Source: Phenylobacterium sp. (lineage in GTDB: Bacteria > Pseudomonadota > Alphaproteobacteria > Caulobacterales > Caulobacteraceae). From it: a stretch of DNA of 64,000 nucleotides. Shown piece by piece: positions 1-8,271 of the stretch. The position numbers and the translations under genes are program-made. The notes beneath the pieces were generated by a model. It ran no database searches, was not told the DNA's origin, and worked only from the letters and a program-made list of their open reading frames with translations. The stretch covers positions 1 to 64,000 of the forward strand of contig JAGOQB010000013.1 of NCBI GenBank assembly GCA_017991675.1, written 5' to 3'. The stretch's first letter is position 1. The number at the start of each line of letters is the position of its first letter.

Positions 1-2
1 TC

Positions 3-113
3 ATGTTCGGCCGGCTCAAGGACTGGCGTCGCGTCGCCACCCGCTACGATCGATGCCCGACCGTCTTCCTGTCCGCCATCGCCCTCGCCGCTACCGTGCT
101 CTTCTGGCTATGA
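3..113 (+). mobile_element. IS5-family transposase, C-terminal fragment (runs off window start)
   Basis: The first frame reads to a TGA at 111-113 and ends FGRLKDWRRVATRYDR followed by a short hydrophobic tail closing in FWL. This is the typical C-terminus of IS5-family (IS427-like group) DDE transposases, in which an R-Y-D-R segment comes shortly before the stop. Only about 36 residues are visible; the rest lies upstream of the window. The IS terminus probably lies a few bases past the stop, in the gagtcctgagcc stretch at 112-123, because from about 121 onward the DNA reads as coding sequence of the next gene. The family call is firm; the exact IS name cannot be given. Confidence 0.75.
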
Positions 114-204
114 GTCCTGAGCCTACGGCGGCGCGTCGGTCGCCACCTTCGCCAGCCTGCGCCTGTTCGACTGCTACAAGTTCGGCCGCCGCGAAGATCT
201 GGCC

Positions 205-1386
205 ATGCACCTGATGCGGGTCACCGTGGCGTTCGCCGTCGCGGTGGCGATGTGCTTTGCGATCCTCACCCATTTCGTCGGCGCGGTCATGCTGACCGCC
301 TCGCTGGGCGTCTGGACGCCGATGGCGTTCCTCTGCGTGGCCGGCGCCCACGGGCTCTGGTGGGCCAACGTCAAGCGTTGGCGCGCCAATGGCCGGCTGA
401 CCCCCAACCTGGTCATCGTCGGGGCCACCGGCGCCGCCGACCGTCTGATCGCCGCCATTCTCGAAACCCGCGAGGCGCACGTCCTCGGCGTCTTCGACGA
501 CCGCGCCGCGCGCACGCCCGCGGGCCTGCACCGCGTGCCGCTGCTCGGCGGCACCGACGATCTGCTGGCCCACCGGATCATGCCCTATGTCGACCGCATC
601 GTGATCACCGTGCCGGCCGACGCGCGCGAGCGCGTGCACGCCCTGCTCGAGCGGCTGAAGGTGCTGCCCAACGAGATCACCCTGCTGCTCGACCGCGAGG
701 GTCAGGCCGGCGAAGCCGACGCCATCGACCGCATCGCCAACATCCCGCTGACCCGCATCTCGGGCGCCGAGATCGACCAGGGCAAGGCGGTGGCCAAGCG
801 CGCCCAGGACGTGATCATCGCCCTCATCGCGCTGTTCGTCGCCGCGCCGATCATGCTGATGGTCGCCCTGGCCATCAAGCTGGACAGCCCCGGCCCGGTG
901 TTCTTCCGCCAGCGCCGCCACGGCTTCAACAACGAAGAGATCGTGGTCTGGAAGTTCCGCTCGATGCGGACCGAATCCGCCGACGCCAAGGCCGCGCGCC
1001 AGATCAGCGCCGACGACGACCGCGTCACCAAGGTCGGCAAGTTCATCCGCAAGACCAGCCTCGACGAGCTGCCGCAGCTGATCAACGTGCTGACCGGCGA
1101 AATGTCCCTGGTCGGCCCGCGCCCGCACGCCATCGGCATGAAAACCGGCGAGGTCGAAAGCTCGCGCCTGGTCGCCGAATACGCCCACCGCCACCGCATG
1201 AAGCCGGGCATGACCGGCTGGGCCGCCATCAACGGCTCGCGCGGCGCGGTCGACACCCCCGAACTGGTCCGCCGCCGCGTGGCCCTGGACGTGGAGTACA
1301 TCGAGCGCCAGTCCTTCTGGCTCGACCTCTACATCATGTTCATGACCGTCCCCTGCCTGCTCGGCGACTCCGAGACGGTCCGCTAG
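205..1386 (+). CDS. Polyprenyl-phosphate glycosyl-1-phosphate transferase, N-terminally truncated by an IS
   Basis: Membrane enzyme that starts exopolysaccharide repeat synthesis by moving a sugar-1-phosphate onto undecaprenyl phosphate. The visible 393 residues hold two N-terminal membrane segments, a nucleotide-binding-like domain beginning NLVIVGATGAADR, a membrane hairpin near residue 200, and the catalytic sugar-transferase domain with SPGPVFFRQ, WKFRSMR, TSLDELPQLINVL and SLVGPRPHA. Full-length homologues have roughly 450-510 residues and extra N-terminal helices. In frame, coding-like sequence (AYGGASVATFASLRLF...) continues upstream from 205 to 121, where it meets a TGA at 118-120 and the IS end. 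The gene has therefore lost its 5' part, and ATG 205 is only the first possible restart. Next to hfsB/hfsA it may be the holdfast initiator hfsE; the pssY/pssZ paralogues are the alternative. Confidence 0.8.
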   Translation: MHLMRVTVAFAVAVAMCFAILTHFVGAVMLTASLGVWTPMAFLCVAGAHGLWWANVKRWRANGRLTPNLVIVGATGAADRLIAAILETREAHVLGVFDDRAARTPAGLHRVPLLGGTDDLLAHRIMPYVDRIVITVPADARERVHALLERLKVLPNEITLLLDREGQAGEADAIDRIANIPLTRISGAEIDQGKAVAKRAQDVIIALIALFVAAPIMLMVALAIKLDSPGPVFFRQRRHGFNNEEIVVWKFRSMRTESADAKAARQISADDDRVTKVGKFIRKTSLDELPQLINVLTGEMSLVGPRPHAIGMKTGEVESSRLVAEYAHRHRMKPGMTGWAAINGSRGAVDTPELVRRRVALDVEYIERQSFWLDLYIMFMTVPCLLGDSETVR

Positions 1387-1401
1387 GCCCGCGGCGCGCG
1401 C

Positions 1402-2103
1402 CTACCCCAGCAACGGCCGCATGCAGCCCGGGACCTCGACCACGCCGCGGTTGAAGAACAGGCCGGTCACCTGGCCGCCGGCCGCGATGATCGCGTCGCG
1501 CAGCTGCGCCGGGGCGCGCACGTCCGGTTGGTCGGCCGCCACCACCAGCACCGTCTGGTCCATGAACGGCGCGAGCGCCAGCGCCGCGCGCGACCGGTCG
1601 GGCGCCGGCCCGTCGACGATGATCACCTCGGCGAAGCGGCGCAGCGCGTTCCAGTAGTCGGCGGCCGGGACCAGCCGCACGCTCTGACGGCCGACCAGCC
1701 GCTCGCGCTGGAAGCGGGTCACCCACCAGCGGGCCGAGCCGACGCGATAGGCGGCCAGATACCCGCCGTCCGGCCAGATCGTCCCGTCCGGGGTCTGGGC
1801 CCGGGGCTCTACGGTGAAGAAGGCCGAGCCGTCGGGGCTGGCCTTCACCGGATCGCCCAGCACGCCGTAGCGGCCGGCCTGCGCCGACACCGCCGCATGC
1901 TGGGCGGCGGTCACCAGGTCCAGGTCGACCAGCCACACCGAGCGCCCAGCCTTGCGCGCGGCATGGTGCGCCAGCTCGCGGGCCACGGTCGAGGCGCCCT
2001 CCCCGGTCCGCGCGGCGGTGATCTGGATGATGCGCGAGCGACCGGCCGCGGGCGATCCCAGCGACGCCCACAGATCGGCCATCTCGGAACTCAGATCGAC
2101 CAT
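1402..2103 (-). CDS. hfsB: HfsB-like polysaccharide co-polymerase ATPase domain protein (CpsD/CapB family)
   Basis: A 233-residue cytoplasmic protein of the CpsD/CapB (BY-kinase-like) P-loop family. In Caulobacter, HfsB works with the Wzz-like HfsA in export and polymerisation of holdfast polysaccharide. RIIQITAARTGEGAST stands where the Walker A motif should be, but the key lysine is replaced (GEGAST instead of GEGKST). Walker A' is VWLVDLDLV and Walker B is VIIVDGP. There is no tyrosine-rich tail, so kinase activity is doubtful. It lies 68 bp downstream of hfsA on the same strand, likely one operon, and converges with the sugar transferase. The start ATG (2101-2103) is chosen because upstream codons in this frame do not look coding. 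Confidence 0.75.
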   Translation of the reverse strand: MVDLSSEMADLWASLGSPAAGRSRIIQITAARTGEGASTVARELAHHAARKAGRSVWLVDLDLVTAAQHAAVSAQAGRYGVLGDPVKASPDGSAFFTVEPRAQTPDGTIWPDGGYLAAYRVGSARWWVTRFQRERLVGRQSVRLVPAADYWNALRRFAEVIIVDGPAPDRSRAALALAPFMDQTVLVVAADQPDVRAPAQLRDAIIAAGGQVTGLFFNRGVVEVPGCMRPLLG

Positions 2104-2171
2104 GCTCGAATCGCGCCGCCCAATTGCGGGCAGGCTAGAGCATTTCCCGCTGAAGAGGACGCAAACCGCCC

Positions 2172-3551
2172 CTATCGCGCCTTCAAGGGCGCGGCCCCCA
2201 GCACCGGCAGGCCCAGCGTTCGCGCCGCGGTCTGCGGCGTCGGCAGGCCGGGGCGCAGCACCATCGCCAGCAGCCCCGCAAGCAGGGCCGAGACGGCGGC
2301 GACCAGGAACGCCGTCACGATCACCGGCCTGCGCAGGCTCTTGCCCTGCGTCGGCGGCGTGGCCCGCTGGACGATACGGATGTTCTCGCTCGCCCGGGCG
2401 GCGATCTCGCGGATCGCCCGGCGCTGCTCTTCCTTGACCGCGAAGTCGCGCAGGCCGGCCTGCAGCACGGCGCGGTTCAGCGACAGCTCCTGGAAGCGCG
2501 GCTCCAGCGCCGCCAGCGCCAGCCGCCGCTCGGTCAGGCGCTCCGCCTGCGCCTTCAGCTCGCCCTGCACGCGGCGCAAGGCGCCGATCTCCGACGTCAG
2601 CTGGATCTTCTCGCTCTGCAGGATCTGGTGGACCGGATTGACCCCGAGCCACCGCCCCCCCTCGCCCTGCGCCCGGCCGCCGGGCGCGCCGGAGGCGTCG
2701 CGATAGATCACCACCTCGCGCGGCGCCTGGTCGAGTTGGGCGCTCAGGCTCGCCAGCCGCCCGATCCGGGCCTGCAACTGGGCGTCGGTCTGCAATCTCT
2801 GCTGCTCGACACCCGCCTGCAGCTGCGACAGCGAGGCCTTTTCCGCGGCGAAGTCGGCGATCCGGTTGTCGGTCAGGAACCCCTCATAGGCCGCCTCGGC
2901 GTCCGCCAGCCGCGCCTCGAACACCTGGCGCTGCTGCTCCAGCCCCGGCGAACCGAGGTCGACCAGCACCGAGCGGCGGAAGATCAGATATTCCTCGAGC
3001 AGGGTGTTGAGGATCAGGGCCGCGGCCTTCGGGTCCTGGTGGCTGAACCTGGCCCGCACGATCGGCGTGTCGGGCGCGGTCTCGATCACAAGTCCCTGCT
3101 CGATGGCCCGGATCGCCCGGCCCATCACGGCGGTCTTCTCGCCCGGCGTCGCCGCCTTGGCGTACGCCCTGGCCAGGTCCGGATAGGTCTGCGCCAGGCC
3201 CAGCCGCTCGATCACCCGCAGCTTCAGCGGCGCAGCGCCCAGGATCTCCAATTCCGACTGGACCATCCGTCCGGAGTCCAGCGCCGCCCCCCGCCCGGCG
3301 TCCCCGACCTGCGGCTCGTAGACGTACTCCTGGCCCAGCCGCACCAGCACGCTCGAATAGGCCTCGTAGCGGATCTTCTGACTCAGGGCCGCGGCGAGGC
3401 CGAGGACGAACAGGATGAGAAAGGTCGCCAGGATCAGCTGACGCTCGCGCCACAGCAGCGCCGGCAGATCGCTCAGCGCATAGCGGCGCCCCGCCCAGGC
3501 TGAGCCTGCCCCGGGGCCCTGCGCCGCTGCTGTCCTGCCGCCGTCCGTCAC
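2172..3551 (-). CDS. hfsA: HfsA-like Wzz/chain-length determinant protein
   Basis: A 459-residue inner-membrane polysaccharide co-polymerase. One membrane helix lies near residues 38-57 (LILATFLILFVLGLAAALS) and a second near 410-432, framing a long periplasmic region with coiled-coil potential, as in Wzz/GumC proteins. The proline-rich RRPVIV entry to the second helix fits the Wzz pattern. In Caulobacter, HfsA is needed for holdfast polysaccharide export. The start is GTG at 3549-3551. Unlike GumC/ExoP-type proteins, the kinase-like domain is separate (hfsB, next gene). The holdfast assignment rests on the A-B gene pair and the Caulobacter setting rather than on a sequence comparison. Confidence 0.72.
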   Translation of the reverse strand: MTDGGRTAAAQGPGAGSAWAGRRYALSDLPALLWRERQLILATFLILFVLGLAAALSQKIRYEAYSSVLVRLGQEYVYEPQVGDAGRGAALDSGRMVQSELEILGAAPLKLRVIERLGLAQTYPDLARAYAKAATPGEKTAVMGRAIRAIEQGLVIETAPDTPIVRARFSHQDPKAAALILNTLLEEYLIFRRSVLVDLGSPGLEQQRQVFEARLADAEAAYEGFLTDNRIADFAAEKASLSQLQAGVEQQRLQTDAQLQARIGRLASLSAQLDQAPREVVIYRDASGAPGGRAQGEGGRWLGVNPVHQILQSEKIQLTSEIGALRRVQGELKAQAERLTERRLALAALEPRFQELSLNRAVLQAGLRDFAVKEEQRRAIREIAARASENIRIVQRATPPTQGKSLRRPVIVTAFLVAAVSALLAGLLAMVLRPGLPTPQTAARTLGLPVLGAAPLKAR

Positions 3552-3671
3552 GTCAGAGAAACTCTGTCCCCGTCCACCGCCGACCGTGAGTCGGCGCGAT
3601 TGACCCGCTATTCATATCCCTCGACCCGTTCGCGGTTTTCGTCAAAAGCGGACGTCGGAACAGGAGGCCGT

Positions 3672-4124
3672 ATGCGTCGGGCGAAGATGGGCGAGCGTGA
3701 GTATGAGCAAGCGAAGGCCTTTCTCGCGGCCACCTGGCGCGTGGCCTTCGCCGGGGCGCACGAGCCGCCCCCGGGTCTGGATCCCGTGAGCGTGCTGGCC
3801 ACGGCTGAGCTGACCCATCCTCGTCAAGCACGGGCCGGCCTGCGCGAGGCGATCGACGACATCCTCGGGATCATCGGGGGCTGGCCGCCTGAACGCATCC
3901 GGGCGCTGGATGCAGACCTCGCCGCTCCGGGGCTGGTGACCGCGACGCAGATGCTCTCGGCCTACTCCCGCCGGGTGCAGCGCCTGCTCAAGTCAAAGAT
4001 GCTGGACGATGAGCAGGACTGCCGCCTTCTGCAGACCATCCTCGACGCCGAGCCAAGTGGATGGTCGGAGGCGGAACGCCAGACCGCCGCGTCGCTGCTG
4101 AACGCCTTCGAGGCGCGCAAGTGA
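3672..4124 (+). CDS. Hypothetical protein, helical, 150 aa
   Basis: Not recognised. The start ATG at 3672 is preceded by a strong AGGAGG at 3662-3667; a longer in-frame start at 3600 has no such site. The 150-residue product is soluble, Ala/Arg/Glu-rich and probably mostly helical. It has no signal peptide, membrane segment or cysteine pattern. It stands alone on the plus strand between hfsA and the methyltransferase gene (both minus), so it has its own promoter in the 120 bp shared with hfsA. Confidence 0.65.
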   Translation: MRRAKMGEREYEQAKAFLAATWRVAFAGAHEPPPGLDPVSVLATAELTHPRQARAGLREAIDDILGIIGGWPPERIRALDADLAAPGLVTATQMLSAYSRRVQRLLKSKMLDDEQDCRLLQTILDAEPSGWSEAERQTAASLLNAFEARK

Positions 4125-4160
4125 GCGCAAAGCCGGCTCCCCTGACGACCTGCGCCGGCC

Positions 4161-4922
4161 TCAGGACTTGAGTTGCGCCAGATAGAGGTGCGTTTCGTTG
4201 CGCAGCGGGAGCTCGCCCAGCGGCGCCAGCGCCTTCTCGACCTCGGCCAACAGCCGATCACGTCGGTCCTGGGGGATCACATTGTAGTCCGATCGGGTGC
4301 GCAGTTGCCGCACGAAGCCGGCGGCGGACACGTGCTCTGGCCAGGCGTAGGCCTTGCAGGTCACCGGTCCGTATAGGCCGGACGCCTCGATGAGCGAGCG
4401 GACCGGACCTTCCGGCAGATACCAGGCCTGCGGCGGCGGCCGCCAGAGGTCCGGCGCGATCGCGGCGTAGATCGGCTCCAGCAGCGTCAGGATCTCAGGC
4501 GGCGGAGACAGCGGAACATGCCCGAAGATGGCGAGCCACCCGCCCGGCTGCAGGGCCGCGGCGGCCTTGGGAAAGCTGATGTTCGGGTCGATCCAGTGCC
4601 AGGCCTGCGCAGAAGCCACGAGCCGGAAGCTCGCCGGCTGCGGCGCGAACGTCTCGAACCGGCCGACGTGAAACTCGACGCCGCTCAGGCGGGTCTTGGC
4701 CAGCGCGATCAGCTCAGCGCCGGGATCGACGGCCACAACCGTCCACCCGCAGCCGAGCAAGCCAGCGGTCGCCTGGCCGCTGCCGCAACCGACCTCCAGC
4801 ACCGGCTGGCCGGTTCCCCCGACCACCGCCGCCAGATCGTCGAACAACGCGTTTGGATAGAGAGGACGAACCGCGTCGTACTCGGCCGCGACCCCGTCGA
4901 AGGTGTCCCTCTGATCGCTCAA
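4161..4922 (-). CDS. Class I SAM-dependent methyltransferase
   Basis: A 253-residue protein with the classic Rossmann methyltransferase motifs: motif I VLEVGCGSGQAT near residue 40, the acidic motif II VVAVDPGAEL, and AQAWHWIDP further along, typical of the Methyltransf_11/UbiE-like group. The substrate cannot be told from the sequence. The start codon is TTG (4920-4922), giving MSDQRDTFDGVAAEYD, which fits the usual N-terminus of this family. It lies 13 bp downstream of the Sel1-like gene on the same strand, probably in one transcript. Confidence 0.8.
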   Translation of the reverse strand: MSDQRDTFDGVAAEYDAVRPLYPNALFDDLAAVVGGTGQPVLEVGCGSGQATAGLLGCGWTVVAVDPGAELIALAKTRLSGVEFHVGRFETFAPQPASFRLVASAQAWHWIDPNISFPKAAAALQPGGWLAIFGHVPLSPPPEILTLLEPIYAAIAPDLWRPPPQAWYLPEGPVRSLIEASGLYGPVTCKAYAWPEHVSAAGFVRQLRTRSDYNVIPQDRRDRLLAEVEKALAPLGELPLRNETHLYLAQLKS

Positions 4923-4935
4923 GACCGCCCCGGGG

Positions 4936-5199
4936 TCAGCCGTGGGCCAGCCATTCGCGGGCCTGGCGCTGGGCCTCGGCGACGTCTTCCGACTCCATCT
5001 CCTGGCTCAGTTCCTTGCGGTAGACCTTGGCCTCGACCGAGCCGCGCATGGCCGCCAGGTTGAACAGCATGTGCGCCGAGACGTAGTCCAGCGGCGCCCC
5101 GCCCTGGCCGGTCGAATAGAGCAGGCCCATTTTGAACAGCTCGTCCCCCGTCGACTCGGCGGTCGGCAGCGGCATTTGGTTTTCCACGCTCGCAAGCAT
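4936..5199 (-). CDS. Small Sel1-like repeat protein
   Basis: An 87-residue protein containing FKMGLLYSTGQGGAPLDYVS followed by AHMLFNLAAMRG and EAKVYRKELSQEM. This is about one and a half Sel1-like (TPR-related) helical hairpins, with the G-x-G-x-x-x-D-x-x-x-A-x-x-x-F-x-x-A-A spacing. It has no signal peptide, so it is probably cytoplasmic and a protein-binding adaptor. It is upstream of the methyltransferase gene on the same strand. The partner is unknown. The start ATG is clear but the Shine-Dalgarno site is weak. Confidence 0.7.
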   Translation of the reverse strand: MLASVENQMPLPTAESTGDELFKMGLLYSTGQGGAPLDYVSAHMLFNLAAMRGSVEAKVYRKELSQEMESEDVAEAQRQAREWLAHG

Positions 5200-5579
5200 G
5201 ACTTCGTTTCCCTAGCCCCGTCGGCCCGTCCCCGTTCTGGGTTCCGTTTCCGACGATCCTGAAGCTAGGTAAGTCGATGCGCACTGAAGATAGGGTTAAC
5301 TCGGAAAACGCCGTGTTGTTCGCGCGAACTTTCTGACTATTCGCGCTTTTTACTGATCGGAAAGCTCCGTATCCAGAGTCTTAAGGCCATGCAGCGGCGC
5401 GCCGCCACGGCCAGTGGCGGGTTTCTGGAAGGCCAGGCGCAAAACCTGCCGCTACGCTGGCGATTGCGAGCCTATCGGCGCCGATTGTGAAGCTGAAAGG
5501 TCCGTTCAGCAGGGGTTCAGCCGCCTACCGTCAGGTTTGCCGATATCGAGTACGAAAGATTGGAGCCAGGAGGCCCGCC
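5200..5579. other. Divergent intergenic region, 380 bp
   Basis: No convincing protein gene. It carries the promoters of the Sel1-like gene (minus) and of the RcnB-like gene (plus, AGGAGG just before its ATG). It also contains a 12-bp palindrome GTTCGCGCGAAC (5318-5329) that forms part of an orphan terminator-like hairpin, listed separately. A -10-like TAGGTA at 5266-5271 with TTCCGT at 5242-5247 could start a short plus-strand RNA ending at that hairpin. Confidence 0.5.
5322..5351 (+). terminator. Orphan intrinsic terminator-like hairpin
   Basis: GCGCGAA (5322-5328) pairs with TTCGCGC (5340-5346) across an 11-nt loop and is followed at once by TTTTT (5347-5351). On the plus strand nothing coding lies upstream, and on the minus strand there is no U-run after the stem. 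It may therefore end a small RNA that starts near 5278. Confidence 0.45.
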
Positions 5580-6131
5580 ATGAAACGCCTGATCTTGAGC
5601 CTTGCCGCGGTCGCCGCGGTCGCCGGCCCGATGGCGTTCGTCGCCACCTCGGCCCAGGCCGACGACGACGACGACCATCGCGGCCGCGGCCGCGACCGTC
5701 ACGAACAGCGTTGGGACCGGGACGACGACCGTCGCGGCTGGGATCGCCGGGACTACGACCGCCGCGACTACGACCGGCGCAACTGGGATCGCCGCGACTG
5801 GGACCGCCGCGGCGAACGCTGGGGCCGTCACGACAATGGTCTCCACCGCGGCTGGGACCGCGGCCGCCACAACGGCTATTATTATAACAACCGCTGGTAC
5901 TACGGCCCGCCGCCGCAAGCCTATTACGGCAATCCGTACTACCGCCCGGGCTACGCCGCCTGGCGTCGCGGGGCGCATCTGCCGCCCTACTACCGAGGCT
6001 ATGTGGTCAACGACTACCACCACTACCACCTGCGCCAGCCGCCGCGCGGCTACGCCTGGTATCGGGTCGGGGATGACTACCTGCTGGCGGCGATCGCTAC
6101 CGGAATCATCTTCGATATCATCAATAACTAG
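5580..6131 (+). CDS. RcnB-like secreted protein with Asp/Arg-rich repeats
   Basis: A 183-residue exported protein. A signal peptide (MKRLILS..., cleavage after TSAQA) is followed by a low-complexity, strongly charged region of degenerate W/Y-D-R-R repeats (about residues 40-80), then a Tyr/Pro-rich stretch. The C-terminal domain is like RcnB (PF11776), with PPYYRGYVVNDYHHYHL and YAWYRVGDDYLLA. RcnB in E. coli is a periplasmic factor in nickel/cobalt homeostasis; the metal role here is inference. The start ATG at 5580 has AGGAGG upstream. The last residues FDIINN match the family ending. Confidence 0.82.
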   Translation: MKRLILSLAAVAAVAGPMAFVATSAQADDDDDHRGRGRDRHEQRWDRDDDRRGWDRRDYDRRDYDRRNWDRRDWDRRGERWGRHDNGLHRGWDRGRHNGYYYNNRWYYGPPPQAYYGNPYYRPGYAAWRRGAHLPPYYRGYVVNDYHHYHLRQPPRGYAWYRVGDDYLLAAIATGIIFDIINN

Positions 6132-6136
6132 CTGAT

Positions 6137-6174
6137 CTAAAAAGAAAAACGCCCCGGATCGCTCCGGGGCGTTT
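6137..6174 (-). terminator. Intrinsic terminator of gatB
   Basis: The stem AAACGCCCCGGA (6147-6158) pairs with TCCGGGGCGTTT (6163-6174). Read on the minus strand the hairpin is followed by TTTTCTTTTT (6146-6137), an ideal U-tract right after the gatB stop at 6177. On the plus strand the tail is only GTTT, so it may stop the RcnB-like transcript weakly. Confidence 0.85.
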
Positions 6175-6176
6175 GA

Positions 6177-7673
6177 CTATTCGATGCCCAGCTTGGCCTT
6201 GAGCAGGCCGTTGACGGCGCCGGGGTTGGCCTTGCCGCCGGTGGCCTTCATGACCTGGCCGACGAACCATCCGATCGCCTGCGGCTTTTCCTTCACCGAC
6301 GCGGCCTGGCCCGGGTTCGCCGCGATCAGCTCCTCGATGATCTTCTCGAGCGCGCCGGTGTCGGAGACCTGCTGCAGGCCCTGCTTTTCGACGATCTCGC
6401 GCGGGCGGCCTTCGCCGGCCCACATGCGCTCGAAGACGTCCTTGGCGATCTTCGAGGAGATCACGTCCTCCTCGATCAGCGCCACCAGTTCGGCGATCAC
6501 GTCCGGCTTCAGCGGACTGTCCTCGATGTCCAGGCTTCCGGCCGTCAGCTTGGCGGCCAGTTCGTTGGTCACCCAGTTGGCGGTCAGCTTGGCGTCGCGG
6601 CCCTTGGCGGCGGCCTCGAAGTAGTCGGCGCGCGCCTGTTCGGTGATCAGCACGCCGGCGTCATAGGCCGACAGGCCGTACTGCGACTGCAGACGGGCCT
6701 TCTTGGCGTCGGGCAGCTCGGGCAGCTGCGCCTCGATGGCCTTGACCCAGGCCGGATCCAGCTCCAGCGGCAGCAGGTCCGGATCGGGGAAGTAGCGGTA
6801 ATCGTGCGCCTCTTCCTTCGAGCGCATCGAACGGGTCTCGCCCTTGTTCGGGTCGAACAGGCGGGTCTCCTGGTCGATCTTGCCGCCGTCTTCGAGGATC
6901 TCGATCTGGCGGCGCGCCTCGTACTCGATCGCCTGCTGGATGAAGCGGTACGAGTTGACGTTCTTGATCTCGCAGCGCGTGCCCAGGTGGCTGAAGTCGC
7001 CGGTTTCGCGGAACTTCTCGTACGAGCCGACGCGGCAGACCGAGACGTTCACGTCGGCCCGCAGGTTGCCCTTCTCCATGTCGCCGTCGCAGGTGCCCAG
7101 ATAGACCAGGATGGTGCGCAGCTTTTTCACATAGGCCGCGGCCTCGGCCGACGAACGCATGTGCGGGCGCGAGACGATCTCCATCAGCGCGGTGCCCGCG
7201 CGGTTCAGGTCGACATAGGTCGCGTTCGGGTCCTGATCGTGCAGGCTCTTGCCCGCATCCTGCTCCAGGTGCAGGCGCTCGATCCCGACCTTGAAGGTCG
7301 TGCCGTCGTCGTGCTCGACGATGACCTCGCCCTCGCCGACGATCGGGTCCTTGAACTGGCTGATCTGATAGCCCTGCGGCAGGTCCGGATAGAAGTAGTT
7401 CTTCCGGTCGAAATGGCTCTTCAGGTTGATCTGCGCCTTGAGGCCGAGACCGGTCTTCACCGCCTGCTCGACGCAGTGCTTGTTGATCACCGGCAGCATG
7501 CCCGGCATGGCCGCGTCGACCAGCGAGACCTGCTGGTTGGGGCCGGCGCCGAATCCCACCGCCGCGCCGGAAAACAGCTTGGCGTTCGAGGCGACCTGGG
7601 CGTGAACCTCCAGGCCCAGAACCACTTCCCATTGGCCGGTGCGGCCGGCGATCAGCTTCGACGTATCAGTCAT
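6177..7673 (-). CDS. gatB: Asp-tRNA(Asn)/Glu-tRNA(Gln) amidotransferase subunit B
   Basis: The 498-residue GatB subunit, which binds the misacylated tRNA and activates its carboxylate with ATP before amidation by GatA. Seen: [18 protein letters not shown] near the N-terminus, [44 protein letters not shown], then the C-terminal YqeY-like tail ending LLKAKLGIE. The length is normal. It is not joined to gatC-gatA, which lie 1.5 kb away on the same strand beyond two plus-strand genes. A strong terminator follows the stop codon. Confidence 0.97.
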   Translation of the reverse strand: MTDTSKLIAGRTGQWEVVLGLEVHAQVASNAKLFSGAAVGFGAGPNQQVSLVDAAMPGMLPVINKHCVEQAVKTGLGLKAQINLKSHFDRKNYFYPDLPQGYQISQFKDPIVGEGEVIVEHDDGTTFKVGIERLHLEQDAGKSLHDQDPNATYVDLNRAGTALMEIVSRPHMRSSAEAAAYVKKLRTILVYLGTCDGDMEKGNLRADVNVSVCRVGSYEKFRETGDFSHLGTRCEIKNVNSYRFIQQAIEYEARRQIEILEDGGKIDQETRLFDPNKGETRSMRSKEEAHDYRYFPDPDLLPLELDPAWVKAIEAQLPELPDAKKARLQSQYGLSAYDAGVLITEQARADYFEAAAKGRDAKLTANWVTNELAAKLTAGSLDIEDSPLKPDVIAELVALIEEDVISSKIAKDVFERMWAGEGRPREIVEKQGLQQVSDTGALEKIIEELIAANPGQAASVKEKPQAIGWFVGQVMKATGGKANPGAVNGLLKAKLGIE

Positions 7674-7795
7674 GGCCGCTTCCTAGCGCCCCTCGCGCGC
7701 GAGCGAAAGCGGGGCCGCTCGAAATCCCTTGCGCAAAAGGCGGAACTGACGCTGAAATCCGCGCCGGTAACCCTGGGGATGAGGAAACACCCGAA

Positions 7796-8113
7796 ATGAT
7801 GAAAACGTTTACTGCCGGCCTCGTCGGCCTGTCGCTCTCGCTCGGCGCCATGGCCGCCCCGGCCCTCGCCCAGGACGCCCACGCCGGCCACGCTGCGGCC
7901 CTCTCGGCCGCCGACACCCCGATCGAGGCGATCGCCGCGACCGCCGAGGGCAAGGCCGCCCTGGACAAGAACCTCCCGGGCCTGACCGCCCACGAGGCCT
8001 ACGAGCAGTTCAAGGGCATGAGCCTGAAGCAGGTCCAGCCGATGAGCGGCGGCGCCATCACCGACGACCAGATCAAGGCGCTGCAAGGCGATCTCGACAA
8101 GCTCAAGAAGTAA
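7796..8113 (+). CDS. Small exported protein of unknown function
   Basis: A 105-residue protein beginning with a clear Sec signal peptide (MMKTFTAGLVGLSLSLGAMA...ALAQ). The mature part is about 80 residues, Ala-rich with an AGHAA segment, and contains DTPIEAIAATAEGKAALDK and GAITDDQIKALQGDLDKLKK. There is one helix-rich domain and no cysteine. Not recognised as a named family. The start ATG at 7796 has GAGGA about 10 nt upstream. It is monocistronic: a strong terminator follows at 8134-8165. Confidence 0.8.
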   Translation: MMKTFTAGLVGLSLSLGAMAAPALAQDAHAGHAAALSAADTPIEAIAATAEGKAALDKNLPGLTAHEAYEQFKGMSLKQVQPMSGGAITDDQIKALQGDLDKLKK

Positions 8114-8133
8114 GGCCTGCGCCGAACCGACAA

Positions 8134-8165
8134 GGCCCCCGCCCTACCCGGACGGGGGCCTTTTT
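8134..8165 (+). terminator. Intrinsic terminator
   Basis: GGCCCCCG (8134-8141) pairs with CGGGGGCC (8153-8160), followed by TTTTT (8161-8165). It ends the small exported-protein gene. Confidence 0.88.
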
Positions 8166-8271
8166 CGTGCCCGCAACCTGGGCCGCAAGGCGCGCGTTCT
8201 AACCGGTAGGGCCGGTCCCGACGCGAGTGGCCGCCGGGGCGTCCGCGCCTCGAACCAGAAAGGCGTGTCCG

